Origin: JAUYIV01 sp035464675
GTDB lineage: Bacteria; Actinomycetota; Acidimicrobiia; Spongiisociales; UBA11373
Direction of reading: 5' to 3'
DNA length: 64,000 nucleotides
Assembly (NCBI GenBank): GCA_035464675.1
Contig: DATHSA010000033.1
Location: 1-64,000, forward strand
Shown here: piece after piece, positions 44,785 through 54,228 of the stretch
Layout: every line of letters begins with the position of its first letter
How positions within the stretch are numbered: position 1 is the stretch's first letter
Notes under the pieces: generated by a model
The model's input: only the letters and a program-made list of their open reading frames with translations
What the model was told of the DNA's origin: nothing
Databases searched by the model: none
Translations under genes and position numbers: made by a program

Positions 44785-46113
44785 TCAACCGAACAGACGC
44801 TCGACCGCCCCGATCGCCGCGGGCAGTGCGATGGCTATCAGGCGGTCTCCGCTCTCGATCACGGTCGTTCCGTGAGGAATGAACGCTTCCTTCCCCCGCA
44901 CGATCCCGCCGACGATCGCCGATTTGGGAAGCCCTATCTCTGTGAGGGACTTGCCGATCGATTCACTTCCTTCGGGTACCTGAAGCTCTATCGCCTCGGC
45001 GTCTGTGTCCTCGAAAGTCGCCACAGAGTGGATGGTTCCACGACGAACGAGACGGAGGATCTCGTTGGCAGCGGCGAGTCTCGTGGACACGCCTGCGTCC
45101 AGGCCGTGTCCGGCGAGCAGGGCCACGTACTCGATCCTCGAGAACCGGGCGACTGCAGTGGGGATGCCCAGAGCCTTGCCCACCAGACAGCCGAGGATAT
45201 TCACCTCGTCCCAGCCCGAGAGCCCCAGGACGACATCAGCCTTCTCCACACCCTCCGTCTGCAACACCTTCGGGTCGGTGGGATCTCCCTGCACGACGAC
45301 GAGGCGGTCGTACTTCGCCGCGAGGTCGAGCGCGCGGCTGGCCTCCGAATCCACCAACACCGTGTGGATTCCACTTCTTACGAACAGCTCTGCCGTCATG
45401 AGCGCCAGCCGGGTTGCTCCGAGAATGAACACCTTTCGGGCGGGGTGCTCTTCGACACCCATCAGTTTGAGTGCCTCGTTCGCCGACTTCCCACTCGAGA
45501 CGACGAGTACGTGGTCCCCGGCAGCGACGCTCGAGTCCCCCCGGCCAATGATTGTCTCTCCCTCGCGGACCAAGGCGGCCACTATCCAATCCCAACCCGT
45601 GACCCTGCGCCGGAGTTCCGCCAGCGTGATCCCATCGAGTGGTGCACCCGGTTGAACGCGTCCTCCGAAGAGACTGATCTGTCCCCCGGCGAACTCCACG
45701 ACCTCCGAGACTCCTCCCCGACGAACCAGAAGGAGCAGCTCCCGCGTCAGGGCCTCGACCGGATCGATGACGACGTCGACGCCGTGCAAGTCGAGGTCTT
45801 CTCTCAGGGTTGGGTCCTGCACCCGCGCCACACGTCGGGGGACCCCCAGACGTGCTGCCGCTTGACAGGCCAGGATGTTGACTGCGTCAGAGGATGTCAC
45901 CGCGATCAGAAGAGCAGCGTCCTCCACACCAGCGGCCTCCAAGGCGTGCACACTCGCGCCGTTCTCGTTGATCACCAGGCAGTCGACCGAGTTCTGCAGC
46001 TCCTCCGCCTGGGCGGGATCGGACTCGATGACTACAACATCCTGCCCTTCGAAGGCGAGACGCTCGGCCAGGTGTGAACCGACCGCTCCGGCTCCGACGA
46101 TCACGATGCGCAT
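44785..46113 (-). CDS. trkA: TrkA potassium uptake regulator, two RCK halves
   Basis: 442 residues, two RCK_N Rossmann halves. First GAGAVGSHLAERL at the start; second half begins FILGATRLALMTAEL near residue 228, with the Gly loop changed (GATRLAL). RCK_C parts at about residues 135-215 and 360-442. It binds NAD(H)/ATP and gates TrkH. A minus-strand TAACGT lies 8 bases before ATG 46113. Confidence 0.93.
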   Translation of the reverse strand: MRIVIVGAGAVGSHLAERLAFEGQDVVVIESDPAQAEELQNSVDCLVINENGASVHALEAAGVEDAALLIAVTSSDAVNILACQAAARLGVPRRVARVQDPTLREDLDLHGVDVVIDPVEALTRELLLLVRRGGVSEVVEFAGGQISLFGGRVQPGAPLDGITLAELRRRVTGWDWIVAALVREGETIIGRGDSSVAAGDHVLVVSSGKSANEALKLMGVEEHPARKVFILGATRLALMTAELFVRSGIHTVLVDSEASRALDLAAKYDRLVVVQGDPTDPKVLQTEGVEKADVVLGLSGWDEVNILGCLVGKALGIPTAVARFSRIEYVALLAGHGLDAGVSTRLAAANEILRLVRRGTIHSVATFEDTDAEAIELQVPEGSESIGKSLTEIGLPKSAIVGGIVRGKEAFIPHGTTVIESGDRLIAIALPAAIGAVERLFG

Positions 46114-46353
46114 GGGAGGAGACGTTACCCGTTACCGGTCGCCCGTCACCCGAGCGTCGTCGGGTCTTCTGCCCACGAGTTGCCCGATCGTCGAGAGCCT
46201 CCCAAGGCCCCCGGCGAGACTCCTTGCCTCCGTCCCGGCATGACGGCGGCGGCCGGGTCGTTCACCGGACAGCAGGGGTGACGGGAGACGGGAAACGATT
46301 CGACTCCCGAGCCAACCGGAACCCCTCGAGAGACCGTTACCCTGCGGGGTCCC
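46114..46353. repeat. Divergent trkA/nhaA spacer with CGTTACC / CGGGAAACG repeats and promoters
   Basis: No gene in these 240 bases. CGTTACC-CGTTACC-GGTCGCC-CGTCACC occurs at 46123-46150 and the complement type (GGGTGACGGGAGACGGGAAACG) at 46276-46297. Likely -10 boxes: TAACGT (46122-46127, minus, for trkA) and TACCCT (46338-46343, plus, for nhaA, 10 bases before the GTG). Confidence 0.6.
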
Positions 46354-47757
46354 GTGGCCAAAGTCCCGCCGCCTGCCGCCGAGCACATCACCTGGCTCGA
46401 GTCGGAGCGAACCGTGCCCAGACGGTTCATCCGACCGCTCCTGCGATTCACCTACATCGAGTCGGCGGGAGGCGGCGTCCTCTTGCTGGCCGCGGTGGCC
46501 GCCCTCATCTGGGCCAACTCACCGGTGAGCGACTCCTACGAGTCGTTCTGGGCCACGCAATTCGAGCTGACCATCGGACCGCTCCACCTGGTGGAGAACC
46601 TGAGACACGTCGTGAACGACGGCCTCATGACGATCTTCTTCTTCGTCGTCGGCCTCGAGATCAAGCGCGAGCTCGTCAACGGGGATCTCCGCAACCCGAA
46701 GGCCGCCGCGCTCCCCGTCGTCGCCGCCCTCGGGGGGATGATCCTCCCCGCCGTCATCTATGTGGTGATCGCCGGGGGCACGGAGGGGGCCTTCCACGGC
46801 TGGGGGATCCCGATGGCGACCGACATCGCCTTCGCGGTCGGTGTGGTCGCCCTCCTCGGCAGCCGCGTCCCGGTCGGTGGAAAGCTGTTCCTGCTCGCCC
46901 TGGCGATAGTCGACGACATCGGCGCAATCTCCGTCATCGCGATCTTCTACACCGAGGATCTCGCCCTGGGTTACCTGCTGGCGACCCTCGGAATGCTCGC
47001 CGCGATGTGGGCGGCACAGCGTGTCCGGATCCGTTCCCTCGCCTTCTACGTCCCCATGGGATTTCTGGCGTGGTTCTTCCTCTTCGAGAGCGGGGTCCAT
47101 GCCACCCTCGCCGGTGTAGCAATCGGGCTCCTCACCCCTGCTCGGTCGATGTACTCGGACCGTGAGTACCACGACCGCACGGTTCGGATCCTCGAGCGCT
47201 ACGACTTCGACGTGGAGGCACCGCGGGGGGAGGAGAGGATCGATTTCGACGCACTCGAGGTGTCAGACGTCGCAAGGGAGTCGGTGGCTCCCCTCTATAG
47301 GATCGAGAACAAGCTCCACCCCTGGTCGTCGTTCCTCGTGGTGCCGATCTTCGCCCTCGCCAACGCCGGTGTGAGCTTCGCCGGCGTCGACCTCCTGGAG
47401 GCGGCGACCCATCCGGTCGCCCTCGGCGTCTCGATGGGCCTGCTCGTGGGCAAGACCGTCGGCATCGGCCTGTTCGCATGGCTGGCGGTCCGCCTCCGCC
47501 TCGGTGTGCTGCCCCGGAACATCACGTGGCGCCACATCATCGGCCTCGCCGCGGTGGCAGGGATCGGCTTCACCGTGTCCCTCTTCGTCTCGGACCTCGC
47601 CTTCCGCGCCAGCGATCTCGAAGACCTCTCCAAGACCGGCATCTTCATAGGATCGGCCCTGGCGGGGATCCTCGGGTACCTCATCCTCCGACCACGGGCG
47701 CCTCGAGACGCCGCCGTCCCCCAATCCCCGGAGGCCGGTAACGTCGCCGCTCGATGA
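46354..47757 (+). CDS. nhaA: NhaA Na+/H+ antiporter
   Basis: 467 residues from GTG 46354. Key aspartates: MATDIAFAVG and the pair in AIVDDIGAI, matching E. coli Asp133 and Asp163/164. About 12 helices; the loop at residues 265-320 is longer than in E. coli and charged (RYDFDVEAPRGEERIDFD). It exports Na+ or Li+ in exchange for H+. Its stop overlaps the LCP gene start by 4 bases. Confidence 0.94.
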   Translation: MAKVPPPAAEHITWLESERTVPRRFIRPLLRFTYIESAGGGVLLLAAVAALIWANSPVSDSYESFWATQFELTIGPLHLVENLRHVVNDGLMTIFFFVVGLEIKRELVNGDLRNPKAAALPVVAALGGMILPAVIYVVIAGGTEGAFHGWGIPMATDIAFAVGVVALLGSRVPVGGKLFLLALAIVDDIGAISVIAIFYTEDLALGYLLATLGMLAAMWAAQRVRIRSLAFYVPMGFLAWFFLFESGVHATLAGVAIGLLTPARSMYSDREYHDRTVRILERYDFDVEAPRGEERIDFDALEVSDVARESVAPLYRIENKLHPWSSFLVVPIFALANAGVSFAGVDLLEAATHPVALGVSMGLLVGKTVGIGLFAWLAVRLRLGVLPRNITWRHIIGLAAVAGIGFTVSLFVSDLAFRASDLEDLSKTGIFIGSALAGILGYLILRPRAPRDAAVPQSPEAGNVAAR

Positions 47758-48986
47758 GGCAGAGTCGGCCGCTCGGCCCGATCGTCGCGCTTCTCGTCAC
47801 CGTCGCCGCGTGCGGTGGCGGTGAGGCGGCGACCACGACGACGACGGTGATGCCGACCACCACCACCAGCGCACCAACGACGACGACGACGCTCGGCCCG
47901 ACGACGACGATGGCTCCGCAGTGGGTGAGCGTTCCGATCGAAATGTCCCTGGAGGGCGACGACGAGGCCGCCGAGGTCTTGGCCGACTTCTACGCATGGA
48001 TCGGCGACCGCTCGCATCCGACCCCCGCTGCCGCAGCAGGACTGCTCGACCATCTCGCAGACGTCCACCCCGAATCGGGAAGCACCTTCGAAGCCGAGCT
48101 CCATGCGGCCGAGGTGGAGGGCGGTCGGGTGGCCGTCGTCACTGCCGGCGACGACGTCGTCCTCCTCGCCGACGAAGGATCGGGCTGGCGCGTGGTCGGA
48201 GCCGACCTTGCCCGCTTCGATCTGGATCCGTGGTTCGGCGAGGAGGTACGGCATGTCCTGGTCCTCGGGACCGATGCTCGCCCCGGGGAGTCTCAGCCCC
48301 TCTACCGGGCAGACAGCATCCACATTCTCTCCTCGAACTCGGCGCGCGGCGGCGGCTCGATCCTGGGGTTCCCCCGCGACACCTATGTGGAGGCGTCCTA
48401 CGGTTTCGACAAGTTCACGCATGTGAACGCTCTGGCGGAGACCCACTCGTCCGAGATGGTGGACATCGCGGAACGAATCTCGGGTCTCCCGATCGAGGGC
48501 TACATCCTCACCGGCTTCACGAACTTCCGTCGGCTCGTCGATCAGTTCGGAGGCGTGGTCGTCGACGTTCCGTACTTCATAGATGACTGGCGCGCCGAGG
48601 CCTACATCCTCCGGGGAGTGCAGCGGTTGTTCGGCGACGATGCCCTCGGCTTCAGCCGCACTCGACGCATCACGGGCGGCGACTTCGCCCGCTCGGCCAA
48701 CCAGGGAAAGGTGATCCTGGCAGCACTCGTCGAGACCCTCGGAAGGGACATCACTCAGCTCCCGACACTGATCGCCATTCTCATCGACAACACCTGGACC
48801 GATCTGTCGCCCGGCGATCTGCTCACGCTCGGCGCCACCGCGTTCCTCGTGGACCCGCAGCGGGTGACCAACGAGGTGCTGCCGGGCTCCGTCGAACTTC
48901 GTAACGGCTCGTCGGTGGTGATACTGGACGACGCAGGCGCCGACGCGATCTTCGACGATCTACGCGACGGGATCCTGGACGGCTGA
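47754..48986 (+). CDS. LCP (LytR-CpsA-Psr) family protein as a predicted lipoprotein
   Basis: 410 residues, ATGA overlap with nhaA. Signal peptide ends in lipobox VTVAAC, then a Thr-rich linker. The LCP core spans about residues 160-340, with VLVLGTDARPGESQPLYRAD, ILGFPRDTYV and FSRTRRITGGDFARS. LCP proteins ligate lipid-linked polymers to the wall and are normally held by an N-terminal helix; here anchoring is by a lipid Cys. The extra N-terminal domain (residues 55-155) is unassigned. Confidence 0.82.
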   Translation: MRQSRPLGPIVALLVTVAACGGGEAATTTTTVMPTTTTSAPTTTTTLGPTTTMAPQWVSVPIEMSLEGDDEAAEVLADFYAWIGDRSHPTPAAAAGLLDHLADVHPESGSTFEAELHAAEVEGGRVAVVTAGDDVVLLADEGSGWRVVGADLARFDLDPWFGEEVRHVLVLGTDARPGESQPLYRADSIHILSSNSARGGGSILGFPRDTYVEASYGFDKFTHVNALAETHSSEMVDIAERISGLPIEGYILTGFTNFRRLVDQFGGVVVDVPYFIDDWRAEAYILRGVQRLFGDDALGFSRTRRITGGDFARSANQGKVILAALVETLGRDITQLPTLIAILIDNTWTDLSPGDLLTLGATAFLVDPQRVTNEVLPGSVELRNGSSVVILDDAGADAIFDDLRDGILDG

Positions 48987-49016
48987 GCGGCCCCGTCCGA
49001 ACGCCGTATTCCGACG

Positions 49017-51614
49017 TCACGGCCGCGACGCCCCCGCTCTCGTTCGCTCGACGATCCACTGCACCAGTCCCGCGGCCGCCACCAGGGTGAGCGTGACGCC
49101 GAGGGCTGCGACCCCCAGGGGCTCGGTCTCGAACAACACCTGACCGAAGGGCGTGTAGACCACGGCCGCGTGGAGTGCGGTCGAACCGGCGAGAGACCAG
49201 AGCAGCAGACGATTGGGCGTGCCCTTCACCCTGGCCCGGACCTCGTAGGCATGCACCAGCTGGACGAGCACCAGAGTCGTGAAGATCATCGTCCGCACAA
49301 CGGGCCACTCGCTGCTCAGGACGTAGTGGCCGAGGAGGAGCGCGCCGAGTGCGGCGCTCGCGAGGATGGCGCCCCTCGAGGCGAGGAGGCCCCATCGCTG
49401 CAACACCCCGTGCGCCGGCTCCGGAGGCCTGTCCATCACGCCCTCTGTCGCCGGGTCGACCCCGAGGGCCAGCGCCGGCAGCCCATCGGTGACGAGGTTC
49501 ATCCACAGCAACTGCGTCGCCAGCAGGGGTTCGCCGAGGCCGCCCCAGACGAGAAACCCGACGAACATCACGAAGACCTCCGACGCGTTGCAGGCGAGGA
49601 GGTACCAGACGACCCGCTTCAGGTTCCCAAAGATCGTCCTGCCTTCGCGCACGGCGGCGACGATCGAGGCGAAGTTGTCGTCGGCGAGCACGATCGACGA
49701 CGCCTCCTTCGCCACATCGGTGCCGCTTCCCATCGCCACGCCGATGTCGGCCGACCTCAGTGCCGGGGCGTCGTTGACCCCGTCGCCGGTCATGGCGACG
49801 ATCTCGCCGCGCCGGCGCCACGCCTCGACGATCTTCACCTTGTCCAGGGGATCGATGCGAGAGAAGACCCGGTAGCGGTCGATGTCGGCTGCGAGCTCTT
49901 CGGCGTCCTGCTCGCGGAGCCGATCACCGCCCATCACTGCTCCGCCACTCTCGATGATTCCCACGTCCGTGGCCACGGCCTCGGCCGTCACGGCGTGGTC
50001 GCCCGTGACCATGACGACGCGGATCCCGGCCCGACGCGCCTCCTCGACCGCCGGCAACGCCTCCGGGCGGACCGCATCGCTCATTCCCACCATCGCCACG
50101 AGGACCAGGCCGCTCTCGGCGTCACCGGCCTCGGAGGGCATCTCATCCGAGTGGCGATAGGCCAGTGCCAGGGTGCGCCACCCCTTCTCGGCGAGACCGG
50201 TGGCGACATCCAGGTCGGCCTGGCGGCGATCGTCCGCGAGGGGCGCCGGGCCGCCGGCGGTCTCGATCCGATCGCATCGCTCGAGGACCACCTCGGGCGC
50301 CCCCTTGACTGCCACCAGGTACCCGTCGCCGACGTCGTGCACGGTCGACATCCGCTTGCGGCGCGAGTCGAACGCATGCTCGTCGACCCGGGGGGCGCGC
50401 TCCCTGATTCCATCCGGGTCGGCGCCACCGGCCACCGCGGCCCGGACCACGGCGAGTTCGGTGGGGTCGCCGATCCACCCCTCCTTGCCCTTCCGGGCGT
50501 CACTACAGAGGGCGGCGATCTCGAAGAACCGCGCCGACCGCCGATCGCCAGGATCGAGCTCCCGAGGGGCAAGGCGCAGGTCGGCCAGCAGCACCTCCTG
50601 CACTTCGAGGCGATTCTGCGTGAGGGTTCCCGTCTTGTCGGTGCAGATCACCGATGCGGAGCCCAACGCCTCGACCGCGGGGAGCCTCCGGACGATGGCA
50701 TTCCGTTTGGCCATTCGCTGCACGCCCCGGGACAGCGTGATCGTCACGACCGCGGGGAGGCCCTCCGGGATGGCGGCGACTGCGAGAGCGACGGCGGTGA
50801 GGAACATCGCCTCGGCTGGATTCCCCCGCCACCATCCGGCCAGGAACACGATCCCGGCGGTGGCGACGGCGATCGCCGCCAGTCGCTTGCCCACACTGTC
50901 CAACTCGACCTGAAGAGGGGTTGGCGGCTCCTCCTCGGCCAGCGACTCGGCGATCCGCCCGAACTCGGTGGACGGGCCTGTCGCCACGACGATCGCGGCA
51001 CCCCGTCCTGACGCGATGGTGGTTCCGGCGAACACCATCGATGTCCGGTCCCCGAGTGAGCCGGCGTGCTCCACCGGGTCGGCCGCCTTCGCCACGGGGA
51101 GGGACTCACCGGTCAGGGAGGCCTCATCCACTTCGAGATGGATCGCCTCGGCGACGCGGGCATCTGCGGCTACGAGAACCCCGGCCTCGAGGATGATCAA
51201 GTCGCCGGGTACGACCTCACGGGTGGGGACCGACACCTCACGCCCCTCCCGCACCAGGACCGCTTCCGGCGCAGCCATCTCCCGCAGGCGGGCGAGAGCC
51301 TGCTCGGCGCGCGCCTCCTGGAGGAAGCCGAGAACGGTGTTCAGCACCACGATCGCAGCGATGACGCCGGCATCGATCCACTCGTCGAGCAACGCCCCAC
51401 TGATGACGGCGGCGACCAGCAAGAGCCAGACGAGCGCGCTCCTGAGCTGACGGGCCAGCAGCGTGAGCGTCCCCGGGCCCTCGTCCGACCTGATCTCGTT
51501 CGGTCCGTGCTCGCCGAGCCGCCGGGAAGCCTCTTCCTCACCGAGACCACGCCGCTTATCGGTGTCGAGACGATCTGATACCTCGTCGGCGGTAAGGGTG
51601 TGCCAGGAGGTCAC
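49017..51614 (-). CDS. Calcium-transporting P-type ATPase (type IIA-like)
   Basis: 865 residues from GTG 51614 (MTSWHTLTADEV). Actuator loop LTGESLPVAK, phosphorylation site CTDKTGTLTQN, MVTGDHAVTAEAV, TGDGVNDAPALRSADIG. Transmembrane site residues fit Ca2+ pumps: AIPEGLPAVV (helix 4), ACNASEVFVMF (helix 5) and NLVTDGLPALALG (helix 6). It exports Ca2+ using ATP; Mn2+ transport is also possible in such bacterial pumps. Its 3' end converges with the LCP gene. Confidence 0.92.
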   Translation of the reverse strand: MTSWHTLTADEVSDRLDTDKRRGLGEEEASRRLGEHGPNEIRSDEGPGTLTLLARQLRSALVWLLLVAAVISGALLDEWIDAGVIAAIVVLNTVLGFLQEARAEQALARLREMAAPEAVLVREGREVSVPTREVVPGDLIILEAGVLVAADARVAEAIHLEVDEASLTGESLPVAKAADPVEHAGSLGDRTSMVFAGTTIASGRGAAIVVATGPSTEFGRIAESLAEEEPPTPLQVELDSVGKRLAAIAVATAGIVFLAGWWRGNPAEAMFLTAVALAVAAIPEGLPAVVTITLSRGVQRMAKRNAIVRRLPAVEALGSASVICTDKTGTLTQNRLEVQEVLLADLRLAPRELDPGDRRSARFFEIAALCSDARKGKEGWIGDPTELAVVRAAVAGGADPDGIRERAPRVDEHAFDSRRKRMSTVHDVGDGYLVAVKGAPEVVLERCDRIETAGGPAPLADDRRQADLDVATGLAEKGWRTLALAYRHSDEMPSEAGDAESGLVLVAMVGMSDAVRPEALPAVEEARRAGIRVVMVTGDHAVTAEAVATDVGIIESGGAVMGGDRLREQDAEELAADIDRYRVFSRIDPLDKVKIVEAWRRRGEIVAMTGDGVNDAPALRSADIGVAMGSGTDVAKEASSIVLADDNFASIVAAVREGRTIFGNLKRVVWYLLACNASEVFVMFVGFLVWGGLGEPLLATQLLWMNLVTDGLPALALGVDPATEGVMDRPPEPAHGVLQRWGLLASRGAILASAALGALLLGHYVLSSEWPVVRTMIFTTLVLVQLVHAYEVRARVKGTPNRLLLWSLAGSTALHAAVVYTPFGQVLFETEPLGVAALGVTLTLVAAAGLVQWIVERTRAGASRP

Positions 51615-51633
51615 GCGGCAAGGTTGGCAGGTC

Positions 51634-51691
51634 CGACGCCCGACGCCCGACGCCCGATGCCCGGCAACACGGACGGGAGACGGGCGACTGG
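51634..51691. repeat. CGACGCC tandem repeat with inverted GACGGG arm
   Basis: Left arm CGACGCC, CGACGCC, CGACGCC, CGATGCC (51634-51664), right arm CGGACGGGAGACGGGCGACTGG (51670-51691). It lies between divergent promoters of the Ca2+-ATPase and the helicase. Confidence 0.75.
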
Positions 51692-51730
51692 AGACGATTC
51701 GTCCGACCCAACAACGTCCGGCGACCCGTT

Positions 51731-51736
51731 TACCGT
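51731..51736 (+). promoter_or_regulatory. -10 box TACCGT for leaderless helicase mRNA
   Basis: TACCGT, 7 bases, ATG 51744: same box and spacing as copB. Confidence 0.55.
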
Positions 51737-51743
51737 CCACGCG

Positions 51744-53990
51744 ATGCACCCCGCCGTCGCGTCATGGCTCGCCGATCCCGAGCGGGCCGACCGGATCGCC
51801 CACGTGGAGACGGTCGCCGAGCGCCGGGCCATCTTCGAGGACCTCGACCCGCCGATGCCGGACGACCTACGGGCCGCTCTCGCCGAACGAGGGATCGACC
51901 GCCTGTACCGCCACCAGGCGCAGGCGATCAAGCGCGCCCGGGCCGGGACGCACACGGTGGTCGTGGCCGGCACGGCTTCGGGAAAGTCCCTGGGCTATCA
52001 GGTGCCGATCCTGGAGGCGGCACTGGAGGACCGGGCCGCGACGGCCCTCCTCCTCTTCCCGACCAAGGCCCTCGCGCGCGATCAGTTCCGGGCGATGCAT
52101 GCCTTCGGCATCCCCGAGGTGACACCGGTCGTCTATGACGGCGACACCGACTCGGAGACGAGATCATGGGCCCGCAAGCACGCCACGGTCGTCATGACCA
52201 ACCCCGACATGCTGCACGTCGGGATCCTGCCCTCGCACGGCAAGTGGGCCACATTCTTCCGGAGGCTCCAGTACGTGGTGATCGACGAGGTCCACGTGCT
52301 CCGGGGCATCTTCGGAAGCCACGTCGGCAACGTGGTGCGGAGGCTGCGCCGGGTGGCCCGTCACTACGGCGCCGATCCCACATTCCTCGGGTCGTCGGCG
52401 ACGATCGGCAACCCCGGGGAGCTGATGTCGGCGCTCACCGGCCTGCCCGTCGATGTCGTCGAACAGGACGCCTCGCCCGCGGGCGTGCGGCACTACGTCC
52501 TGTGGAATCCCGAGTTGGAGGAGGACGACACCCGGCGCAGCCCCCTCGCCGAGACCACGGATCTGTTTGTCGACCTGGTCGGTCGGGGCGAGCACACCAT
52601 CGCCTTCGCCCGCAGCCGAAAGGGAGTGGAGCTGGTCTACCGGTGGGCTCGCGAGCGGCTCGACCTCGACCTCGCCGATCGCATCGCTCCGTACCGGGCG
52701 GGATACCTGCCGGAACAGCGTCGCGAGATCGAGGAGCGCCTGTTCTCCGGCGAGCTGCTCGGCGTCACTGCCACCAACGCATTGGAACTGGGGATCGACG
52801 TGGGCGGCCTCGACGCCGCCATCGTCGCCACATTCCCGGGGACGGTCGCCTCGTTCCGCCAGCAGACCGGACGAGCGGGGAGATCCACCGAGGAGTCGTT
52901 GTCGGTGCTGGTCGCCGGCCAGGACGCCCTCGATCAATGGTACGTGAACCACCCCGGAGACCTGTTCGGCCGACCCTCCGAGGCAGCGGTGGTGAACCCG
53001 GCCAATCCTCACATCCTCGCCGGCCACATGGGCTGCGCCGCCTACGAGATCCCGATGCTCTCCGAGGACGCAGTGGCCACCTTTGGACCGGAGGTCGAGT
53101 CGCTGGCTGCCGACCTCGTCTCCGAGGGCGCGCTGCGCATCCGGAACGGACGGCTCCTCTGGGCCGGGCGAGGCGCCCCGGCTCCTGCCATCGACATCCG
53201 GACTGCCGGAGGGCCGCCCTACACCATCGTCGACACCCGAGGTGAGGTGATGGGGACCGTCGACGAGAGCCGCGTGTTCTCACAGGCCCATCCCGGTGCG
53301 GTCTACCTCCACCAGGGCGACTCGTATGTGATCGAGAACCTGTCGGTGGAGGACCGGCTGGTGCGGGCCCGCCCCGGCGAGGTCGGGTACTACACGCAGC
53401 CGGAGGAGGACACCACCGTCGAGGTCCGCGTCGTGCTGCGTTCAGGCGCGGTCGGGCGCTTCGGGCACAGGCTGGGCGATGTCGAGGTCGAATCGCGCGT
53501 CACCGGGTTCAAGCGCAAGAAGATCTCGGACCGCAGCGTCATCTCGTACGAGCCTCTCGACCTGCCGCCACGGCGCTACGAGACCCAGGCGATCTGGTTC
53601 ACGGTGGACGACGACCTGCTGCGCGATGCCGGGATCGCCACCGTCGACCTGCCGGGCACCCTCCACGCCGCCGAGCACACCGGGATCGCCATGCTCCCCC
53701 TCTTCGCCATCTGCGACCGGTGGGACATCGGCGGGCTGTCGACACCCTTCCACGCCGCGACCGGCATGCCCGTCTGGTTCATCTACGACGGCTACCCCGG
53801 CGGCGCCGGAATCGCCCCCCTCGCCTATCAGGCCGGCACGCGTCACCTCTCGGCGACGCTCGAGGCGCTGCGCACCTGCCCCTGTGACACCGGTTGTCCC
53901 TCATGCGTCCAGTCGCCCAAGTGCGGCAACTTCAACGAGCCCCTGGACAAGGCGGGGGCGATCCGGCTGCTCGAGGTGGGCCTGGGGTGA
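51744..53990 (+). CDS. DECH-box helicase with DUF1998, MrfA/Hrq1-like (TIGR03817 type)
   Basis: 748 residues. Walker A GTASGKSLGYQ, motif II DEVH (VVIDEVHVLRG), SAT, and QQTGRAGRS in the second RecA domain. The C-terminal DUF1998 domain carries a four-Cys cluster in CPCDTGCPSCVQSPKCG. Such helicases repair mitomycin-type DNA adducts in Bacillus. This subgroup is known as the helicase of the actinobacterial helicase/secretion neighbourhood (Rv3649), which fits the Tad operon 1 kb away. Confidence 0.93.
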   Translation: MHPAVASWLADPERADRIAHVETVAERRAIFEDLDPPMPDDLRAALAERGIDRLYRHQAQAIKRARAGTHTVVVAGTASGKSLGYQVPILEAALEDRAATALLLFPTKALARDQFRAMHAFGIPEVTPVVYDGDTDSETRSWARKHATVVMTNPDMLHVGILPSHGKWATFFRRLQYVVIDEVHVLRGIFGSHVGNVVRRLRRVARHYGADPTFLGSSATIGNPGELMSALTGLPVDVVEQDASPAGVRHYVLWNPELEEDDTRRSPLAETTDLFVDLVGRGEHTIAFARSRKGVELVYRWARERLDLDLADRIAPYRAGYLPEQRREIEERLFSGELLGVTATNALELGIDVGGLDAAIVATFPGTVASFRQQTGRAGRSTEESLSVLVAGQDALDQWYVNHPGDLFGRPSEAAVVNPANPHILAGHMGCAAYEIPMLSEDAVATFGPEVESLAADLVSEGALRIRNGRLLWAGRGAPAPAIDIRTAGGPPYTIVDTRGEVMGTVDESRVFSQAHPGAVYLHQGDSYVIENLSVEDRLVRARPGEVGYYTQPEEDTTVEVRVVLRSGAVGRFGHRLGDVEVESRVTGFKRKKISDRSVISYEPLDLPPRRYETQAIWFTVDDDLLRDAGIATVDLPGTLHAAEHTGIAMLPLFAICDRWDIGGLSTPFHAATGMPVWFIYDGYPGGAGIAPLAYQAGTRHLSATLEALRTCPCDTGCPSCVQSPKCGNFNEPLDKAGAIRLLEVGLG

Positions 53991-54228
53991 CGGGCAGGGG
54001 GCGGCGGAGACAGCGGGCGAGCCCGCGGCGGCTCCTCAGCCCACGTACGCCCCGGGACCCTCACACACCCATGCCATCCTCTCCGCGACCTGCTCACCCT
54101 CCGGCCTCGGCCCACGGACGTACCGGGTCGGGCCGGCCTACTCGTACTCGAAGAGCCGCTGCCGGGCGCGTCGTGGGCCCTTGGCCCGGTCTACCGTTCT
54201 CAGACGACACCACCGAGGAGCGGCGGAA
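53991..54228. other. Spacer after the helicase: possible terminator and promoter, no gene seen
   Basis: 238 bases. A short hairpin GCGGG-CGAG-CCCGC at 54013-54026 may end the helicase mRNA. TACCGT at 54192-54197, the same hexamer as other -10 boxes, lies 31 bases before the DUF937 start, which has its own GAGGAG ribosome site. Confidence 0.4.

Noticed and set aside
43240..46077. Very long open frame on the plus strand opposite trkH/trkA
   Set aside because: Its product is His/Arg/Asp-rich low-complexity typical of the antisense of GC-rich genes, and the minus-strand frames are clear TrkA and TrkH.
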